From contig VFZP01000003.1 in assembly GCA_016871115.1 (NCBI GenBank), forward strand, positions 1 to 43,798: a stretch of 43,798 nucleotides of DNA. The letters run 5' to 3'. The stretch is from Acidobacteriota bacterium. Its GTDB lineage: Bacteria; Acidobacteriota; Terriglobia; Bryobacterales; Bryobacteraceae. A program made the translations under genes and the position numbers. The notes beneath the pieces are model-generated. The model saw only the letters and a list, made by a program, of their open reading frames with translations. It was not told the DNA's origin and did not search any database. This document shows positions 39,506 through 43,798 of the stretch, piece after piece; within the stretch, counting starts at the first letter, position 1; the number at the start of each line of letters is the position of its first letter.

Positions 39506-40033
39506 TTACACGAAGAGCGAAGAAGCCGGGAGACGGAACTGCGGCACGGGCTCCTCGCCGGCGAGCGTGTCGGCGGCGTAGTAGTGGCGCGTGGGCTGGC
39601 CTGTTTGATGAATGTCGATGCGTTGGGGGCCCGGCCAGACCACCCACACCGCGCGGGCGCCGTTCGCGAGATAGAGGTTGATTTTCTCGTCAAGATCGCT
39701 TGCGTTGTCCGAGGGCGACACAATCTCAATCGCCAACTCCGGCGCGCCCTGCAAGCGGTGGCCTGCTATTGCCGCCGGGGGCCGGAGCAACACCGCCACG
39801 TCAGGATGCCGCACCTGATTCGGCGAAACCTCAAACGTCAACTCGTTACCAGCCTGGATGGGATCGTCAAGCTGGCGGTTGAGTTGCCCCACGACCTTGG
39901 CCTTAACGCTTTCATGCAAAGAGTCATTGTCCGGCATCGGGATGAGTACACCTCGATCGAATTCAAGCCGCTCACCCGCGGCCGTGCGAACATCGTACTC
40001 GTCCAGCGACGCCAAGATTGCTGTCGACGCCAT
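39506..40033 (-). CDS. Uma2-family (DUF820) putative endonuclease
   Basis: A 175-residue protein of the Uma2/DUF820 family, predicted to have a restriction-endonuclease-like fold. Motifs in order: RLEFDRGVLIPMP, the helix LHESVKAKVVGQLNRQL, RHPDVAVL (acidic active-site residue), PELAIEIVSPSDNASDL (second acidic site) and EKINLYLANGARAVWVVWP. The family is abundant in cyanobacteria and Acidobacteriota, and its substrate is not known. It is transcribed away from the histidine kinase gene. Confidence 0.88.
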   Translation of the reverse strand: MASTAILASLDEYDVRTAAGERLEFDRGVLIPMPDNDSLHESVKAKVVGQLNRQLDDPIQAGNELTFEVSPNQVRHPDVAVLLRPPAAIAGHRLQGAPELAIEIVSPSDNASDLDEKINLYLANGARAVWVVWPGPQRIDIHQTGQPTRHYYAADTLAGEEPVPQFRLPASSLFV

Positions 40034-40072
40034 ATCATCTTCATCCTAGCCCATTGCTAAGCTGAAAGAATC

Positions 40073-40981
40073 ATGAGTTTGCGCCGCCACCGCAAGGCGG
40101 TCTTCATCGGCCTCGGCGCCGCCACCGCTATCTTCGCCATCGCCATGAACGTCAGTTGGCTGGTGATCACCTGGAGCGGCGGCGTGCGGCTCGTTCTCGG
40201 CGCCATCCTGTTCCTGATCATCATCGGCGGCGTGTTACTCAACACCACGTTCCTGGTGCGCGAAGTGCGCCGCAACGAGCAGCACAACAACTTCATCAAC
40301 GCCGTCACGCATGAGCTCAAAACGCCCGTGGCGTCCATGCGTCTGTACCTTGAGACCCTGAAGACGCGCCCGGTGGACGAAGCCAAGCGCCAACAGTTCT
40401 ACGACATCATGCTGGCCGACTCCGAGCGCCTGCTCTACACGATCGAGCAGGTGCTGCGCGCCGGCGAAGCCACCTCCGGCCGCAAGATCGAACCGGTGCC
40501 CGTGGAACTGCCCGACGTCATCGAGCAAAGCCGCGCCATCGCCTGCTCGCGCCATCACCTGCCCGACACGGCCGTGACGTTCACCAATCGCTTGCCCGGC
40601 GGCGCGAAAGGCACCGTGCTCGGCGACCCCGACGAACTCCGCACGGCGCTGTTGAATCTGCTGGATAACGCCGTGAAGTACTCGGGCCCGAGTGAAGCGC
40701 ACGTCGTCGTGGAGCTCTCGGCGGGCGAGAAGGAAGCGTTCCTCGTGCGCGTGCAAGACCAGGGCATCGGCATTCCGAAAGACGAACTGAAGAACGTGTT
40801 CGAGCGGTTTCACCGCATCCGCAACAGCGCCACCGCGCGCGTGAAAGGAACGGGGCTCGGGTTGTTCATCGTGCACTCAGTGGCCAAGCGCCACAAAGGC
40901 CGTGTGTACGCCGAAAGCGGTGGCGCGGGCTTGGGGTCCACGTTCACGTTGCAAGTGCCCAGAGCCCCGAGGCAAGCTTGA
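40073..40981 (+). CDS. Sensor histidine kinase without a periplasmic sensor domain
   Basis: A 302-residue membrane histidine kinase. Two close membrane segments (about 10-33 and 39-63) leave almost no periplasmic loop. There is no PAS or HAMP domain: the HisKA domain starts right after, with the phosphoacceptor H80 in FINAVTHELKTPVASMRLYL. The HATPase domain has the N box LLNLLDNAVKYSG, G1 DQGIGIPKDE and G2 KGTGLGLFIVHSVAKRH. It would autophosphorylate and pass phosphate to the response regulator whose ATG overlaps its stop (TGATG). The stimulus may be sensed in or at the membrane. Confidence 0.93.
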   Translation: MSLRRHRKAVFIGLGAATAIFAIAMNVSWLVITWSGGVRLVLGAILFLIIIGGVLLNTTFLVREVRRNEQHNNFINAVTHELKTPVASMRLYLETLKTRPVDEAKRQQFYDIMLADSERLLYTIEQVLRAGEATSGRKIEPVPVELPDVIEQSRAIACSRHHLPDTAVTFTNRLPGGAKGTVLGDPDELRTALLNLLDNAVKYSGPSEAHVVVELSAGEKEAFLVRVQDQGIGIPKDELKNVFERFHRIRNSATARVKGTGLGLFIVHSVAKRHKGRVYAESGGAGLGSTFTLQVPRAPRQA

Positions 40982-41727
40982 TGGAAACGCTGGGACGAAT
41001 CCTAGTGGTGGAAGACGAAGGTCACCTCGCCGACGGGCTCCGCTTCAATCTGGAAGCCGAAGGCTACGACGTGGATTGTGTGGAGACCGGTGAAACGGCG
41101 CTGGAGCGGCTCGCCCCCGGTAGCGCCCCGGACGCCTACAACGCCGTGATCCTCGACATCATGCTGCCCGGCATCGATGGGTTTGAAGTAGCGCGGCGGC
41201 TGCGCGCGAATGCCTGCTATGTGCCCATCCTGATGCTCACCGCGCGCGGACGCAGCCAGGATATGGTGGAGGGATTCGCGGCGGGCGCGGACGACTATCT
41301 GCCAAAACCGTTTGAACTCGCGATTCTGTTTGCGCGCCTCAGTTCCCTGCTCCGCCGTGCCCGCGTGTGGAGAGCGGGGCAGGCTGCACCCGCGTCACCG
41401 CTGCCCGTGGCTACGTCCGTTGCTCCGGAAGTCTTCGAGTTTAACGGCCGCCGTATCGACTTCGGCAATCTCGAACTGGCCTGGCAAGGCACCACGCTCC
41501 GCCTGACGCTGATGGAAGCGCAGCTCCTGCGCCACCTGCTATTGCGCCGCGGCAATGTGGTTTCGCGCAAGGAGATTCTGGAGCAGGTGTGGGGCGTGCA
41601 TGAAGATACCGACACACGCGCCATCGACAACTTCATCGTGCGCCTGCGCCGGCAGATCGAGGACGAGCCCTCGCAGCCCAAGCACCTGCTCACTGTGCGC
41701 GGAGTGGGCTACCGCTTCGACCCATAG
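40981..41727 (+). CDS. OmpR/PhoB-family response regulator
   Basis: A 248-residue two-domain regulator. The receiver has the acidic pair EDE near residues 11-13, phosphoacceptor D59 in AVILDIMLPGIDG, and the conserved lysine in DDYLPKPFELA. The winged-helix DNA-binding domain (about residues 155-248) ends with IDNFIVRLRRQIEDEPSQPK and LLTVRGVGYRFDP. An Ala/Pro linker joins the domains. The start is taken at the ATG at 40981, which overlaps the kinase stop. Target genes are unknown; no direct-repeat operator was recognised near the pair. Confidence 0.95.
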   Translation: METLGRILVVEDEGHLADGLRFNLEAEGYDVDCVETGETALERLAPGSAPDAYNAVILDIMLPGIDGFEVARRLRANACYVPILMLTARGRSQDMVEGFAAGADDYLPKPFELAILFARLSSLLRRARVWRAGQAAPASPLPVATSVAPEVFEFNGRRIDFGNLELAWQGTTLRLTLMEAQLLRHLLLRRGNVVSRKEILEQVWGVHEDTDTRAIDNFIVRLRRQIEDEPSQPKHLLTVRGVGYRFDP

Positions 41728-41755
41728 CAACGCTCACGCGCGATAACCTAACGGC

Positions 41756-42601
41756 ATGACGCGTCTAGCGGCGGCCCGGCATTTTCTCGTGGCCGCTGCT
41801 GCCTGCACCGCCGCCGCCATCTGCGCACCACGCCCCTTCCGCGAGTACCCGCCGCTTGAAGGCTGGGACACTGCCGCGCAACTCCCCGCCGACTATCGCG
41901 CCCCCGCCGAACTCATTCTCGGCCGCCTCATGTTCCCATCGTCCGGCTTCCGCGGCGCGGGCCGCTTCGGCCGCGGCGGCAACTGGCTTGAAGGCGGCAC
42001 GGCCTGGACCGTCGACTATCCCGAAGGCGACCGCACCTTCGCCGCCATCCTTCGCCGTCTCACGCGCATCGACGTGCGCTCCGTGGAACAGCCCGTCAAC
42101 CCCGACGATGACGACGACATTTATTACTACCCCTATCTGCACGTCGCGCTGCCCGGCGCCTGGAGCCTGAACCAAGCACAGGCCGCCAAGATCCGCGACT
42201 ATCTCTTGCGCGGCGGCTTTCTGTTCTGCGACAGCTTCTTCGGCACCGATGAATGGGACGGCTTTCTGCAGGGCATGCAGATGATCCTGCCTGGCCGCGA
42301 GATCAAAGAGCTCCGCGATGACGACCCGATCTTCCACACTCTCTACACCCTCACCGAACGCTACCAGATCGGCAACGCGCGCACCATGGCCTACCGCGGC
42401 GTGCCCTACCGCGCCGACGGCGTGGACCCGCACTGGCGCGCAATCCGCGACGACAAAGGCCGCGTGATTGTGGCAATTGCGTTTAACAACGACCTCGGCG
42501 ACTCGTGGCACATGGCCGACGATCCCGACTACCCGGAGCGCTATTCCTCGCTCGGCATGCGCATCGGGATCAATAACGTGATCTATGCCATGTCGCATTA
42601 A
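41756..42601 (+). CDS. DUF4159 exported protein
   Basis: A 281-residue exported protein (signal: FLVAAAACTAAAICA) with a DUF4159 domain (about 45-280): ELILGRLMFPSSG, WTVDYPEGDRTFAAILRRLT, the typical LRGGFLFCDSFFGTDEWDGF, PLFHTLYTL-like DDPIFHTLYTLTERYQIGN, and a C-terminal block with VIVAIAFNNDLGDSWHMADD and SLGMRIGINNVIYAMSH. The domain has a glutamine-amidotransferase-like fold in related proteins, but no function is established. DUF4159 genes often accompany MoxR/DUF58 clusters; here it stands alone after the two-component system, 28 bp from its stop. The frame is intact. Confidence 0.9.
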   Translation: MTRLAAARHFLVAAAACTAAAICAPRPFREYPPLEGWDTAAQLPADYRAPAELILGRLMFPSSGFRGAGRFGRGGNWLEGGTAWTVDYPEGDRTFAAILRRLTRIDVRSVEQPVNPDDDDDIYYYPYLHVALPGAWSLNQAQAAKIRDYLLRGGFLFCDSFFGTDEWDGFLQGMQMILPGREIKELRDDDPIFHTLYTLTERYQIGNARTMAYRGVPYRADGVDPHWRAIRDDKGRVIVAIAFNNDLGDSWHMADDPDYPERYSSLGMRIGINNVIYAMSH

Positions 42602-42806
42602 TCTTCATTAGCCGGATTTGACGATGCTCATCGGTCTCCGGAGCACTTGCGTCTCCTGCGGAAACAATCAGTACGTGCGCATCGCGCGGGTGGAGGGTGA
42701 TGCGTAGCGGTACACGCTGCGGAAGTTCGAGGGCTTCCCTCCCGGTGCGAGGAAGGTCCATCCAGCGAAGGCTTGCAACGACTTGCCGGACGATGTGGGC
42801 AATGAA
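42602..42806. other. Unassigned sequence before the transposase remnant
   Basis: About 200 bp without a recognised gene. A minus-strand open frame (about 42600-42840) reads HIVRQVVASLRWMDLPRTG and RITLHPRDAHVLIVSAGDAS, somewhat protein-like but not recognised; it may be part of an older interrupted gene. Confidence 0.3.
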
Positions 42807-43085
42807 GTCATCCTGGCTGATGGGGGAGGTAGCAACGGTGCGCGTTGCCGCGCCTGGAAGAAGGCGATTCAGGAAACCATCTGCATTCCATTGGGCCTCA
42901 CCGTCACCGTCAGCCATTACCTGCCCGGCACTTTCAAATGGAATCCTATCGAACACCGCCTGTTCAGCCAGATCAGCAGAAACTGGGCCGGCGAACCGCT
43001 CACCGGCATCCACAAGGCTATTCATTTCACGGATGCCGAAATGCGACGGCTCAACCTCGTGCTCCACGACACTCTCGGCAGATGA
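42807..43085 (+). mobile_element. ISAzo13-like transposase C-terminal remnant
   Basis: The frame encodes VILADGGGSNGARCRAWKKA, GLTVTVSHYLPGT, FKWNPIEHRLFSQISRNWAG and EPL, the hallmark C-terminal half of ISAzo13-family DDE transposases (usually LADGGGSNGYR, KWNPIEHRLFS and NWAGxPL). After EPL about 40 residues are missing; the sequence resumes with FTDAEMRRLNLVLHDTLGR. A TGA at 43083-43085 then stands where the family has the Trp of its WNYT ending, and NYTLYPTRS continues in frame. The N-terminal two thirds are absent. No terminal inverted repeats were identified. Confidence 0.8.
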
Positions 43086-43258
43086 AACTACACCTTGTAT
43101 CCGACGAGGAGTTGACCCCGGCGGACCGCGCCGCGATTCAAGCGGGCCTCGATTCGCTCGACAAGAACGGTGGCGTCCCCATGGAAGAAGTGCTCGCCGA
43201 CTTCGGTCTGACCATGGCCGACTTTGAGAAGATGGCCGCCGCGCCGGATGAGGCGTAA
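43082..43258 (+). CDS. Putative antitoxin (58 residues)
   Basis: A small acidic protein with LTPADRAAIQAGLDSLDKNG and VPMEEVLADFGLTMADFEKM, the layout of short antitoxins upstream of RelE/ParE toxins (negatively charged, helical, LADFGL helix-turn). Its ATG at 43082 lies within the last codons of the transposase remnant, so the first residues (MKLHLVSD) are read from transposon end sequence in another frame. The toxin gene follows after 8 bp. The original N-terminus may have been replaced on insertion, or the antitoxin may be genuine with this start. Confidence 0.6.
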   Translation: MKLHLVSDEELTPADRAAIQAGLDSLDKNGGVPMEEVLADFGLTMADFEKMAAAPDEA

Positions 43259-43266
43259 GCGGCAGC

Positions 43267-43539
43267 ATGGCCAGGCGGCGCGTCATCTGGTCGGACGAGG
43301 CCCGCGCCGATGTGCGAGCGATTGATCGTGACACGGCCTTACGGCTCCTGTGATCGCTGGACCGGTTCCTGAGGACCAACGTTGGCAACGTCAAGCAACT
43401 CGAAGGGTATGACCTGCCGCTATTCCGCTTGCGCACCGGACCCTGGCGGCTCGTGTACCGGGATCAAGGCGACGATGCCATTGAGGTCGTTCGCGTCCGC
43501 AACCGCCGCGAGGCCTACCGCAATCTCTCCGGACTCTGA
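43267..43539 (+). pseudogene. RelE/ParE-type toxin with an in-frame stop
   Basis: The 90-codon frame reads MARRRVIWSDEARADVRAID, then after a TGA at 43351-43353 continues unchanged with SLDRFLRTNVGNVKQLEGYD, LPLFRLRTGPWRLVYRDQGD and IEVVRVRNRREAYRNL. This is a standard RelE/ParE fold: the basic RLRTGPWRLVY core strand and RVRNRREAYR end. RelE-type toxins cleave mRNA on the ribosome; ParE-type poison gyrase; sequence alone does not tell which. The stop, at a position often occupied by Arg or His, would inactivate it. An 8-bp gap separates it from the antitoxin-like gene. Confidence 0.8.
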
Positions 43540-43667
43540 AAGAAAGGAGCGCACCGCCGGCCGGCGCGCTGAAGCGCGTCCGCTCCGCCGGTTGCGGAGC
43601 TTTCCTTGACCCTAAATCCGGCAGTTGGGGTGGCCGGTCGGGCATGAAGTGATGGATACTCAACGGG

Positions 43668-43793
43668 ATGAGCGAAGAAAAGAGCGTACCGGTCGTTCAC
43701 CCAAAAGGTGAAGAAGAAAACCCGGAGTTGCGGTATCCGTCACCACGCCGGATCGAGACCTTTGGCGGCAGCGTGGAAGTCCGCTGGGCCTAG
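43668..43793 (+). CDS. Small ORF at the window edge, possible transposase 5' end
   Basis: A 41-residue frame beginning MSEEKSVPVVHPKGEEENPE and ending GGSVEVRWA before TAG at 43791-43793. The ETFGGSVEVRW ending recalls the N-terminal strand of IS1380-like transposases, where the frame would continue with D...VTPxGxL; the window ends five bases later, so this cannot be decided. Charged, low complexity at the start. Confidence 0.3.
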   Translation: MSEEKSVPVVHPKGEEENPELRYPSPRRIETFGGSVEVRWA

Positions 43794-43798
43794 GACGG

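Noticed and set aside
42570-43436. 288-codon minus-strand frame across the transposase and toxin genes
   Set aside because: It is antisense to recognised transposase and toxin-antitoxin coding. Only its last 80 codons look slightly protein-like, and they were not recognised.

Overview
The window is high-GC DNA that most likely comes from an Acidobacteriota genome of the Solibacter/Bryobacter type (Bryobacterales). The markers are Oar-like TonB-dependent receptors with a carboxypeptidase-regulatory N-terminus, paired DUF1592/DUF1552 proteins, CRTAC1-type FG-GAP proteins next to TPR proteins, a heptahaem cytochrome, a DUF4159 protein and a Uma2 nuclease. This is inferred from gene content; no rRNA or tRNA was seen.

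Layout. 0.2-2.2 kb (minus): MoaD/ThiS-like protein, argininosuccinate synthase and a DUF4440 protein. 2.3-5.7 kb: an Oar-like receptor with four lesions, closed by a clear terminator. 5.8-12 kb: a scrap heap containing a BNR-like remnant, an intact cyclase, a glycoside-hydrolase-like gene fused by deletion to a tadC remnant, a TPR protein, a LysM ORF, and two oppositely oriented receptor C-termini. 11.8-14.3 kb: heptahaem cytochrome translationally coupled to a CRTAC1 gene with one nonsense codon. 14.3-24.1 kb: two divergent DUF1592-DUF1552 operons, the minus copy intact and the plus copy broken. 24.1-26.1 kb: kup potassium transporter. 26.1-26.4 kb: toxin-antitoxin remnant. 26.6-32.8 kb (minus): a tightly packed five-gene run of class A PBP, RlpA-like protein, unknown lipoprotein, 5'-truncated CRTAC1 and TPR protein. 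33-35.1 kb: fatty acid desaturase and an unknown exported protein. 35.1-39.5 kb (minus): sigma factor, membrane partner, alpha/beta hydrolase, ABC ATPase and ABC permease, of which only the ATPase is undamaged. 39.5-42.6 kb: Uma2 nuclease, histidine kinase/response regulator pair and DUF4159 protein. 42.6-43.8 kb: ISAzo13-like transposase remnant running into a small toxin-antitoxin pair whose toxin has a stop codon.

The strongest overall signal is the number of broken reading frames (in-frame stops, frameshifts, deletions, an inversion-type junction) concentrated in accessory or paralogous genes, while argG, kup, the PBP, desaturase and two-component system are intact. This suggests ongoing gene decay, with sequence error in a draft or metagenome-derived assembly as the main alternative. 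The least explained intact units are the PBP/RlpA/lipoprotein/CRTAC1/TPR run and the cytochrome-CRTAC1 pair.
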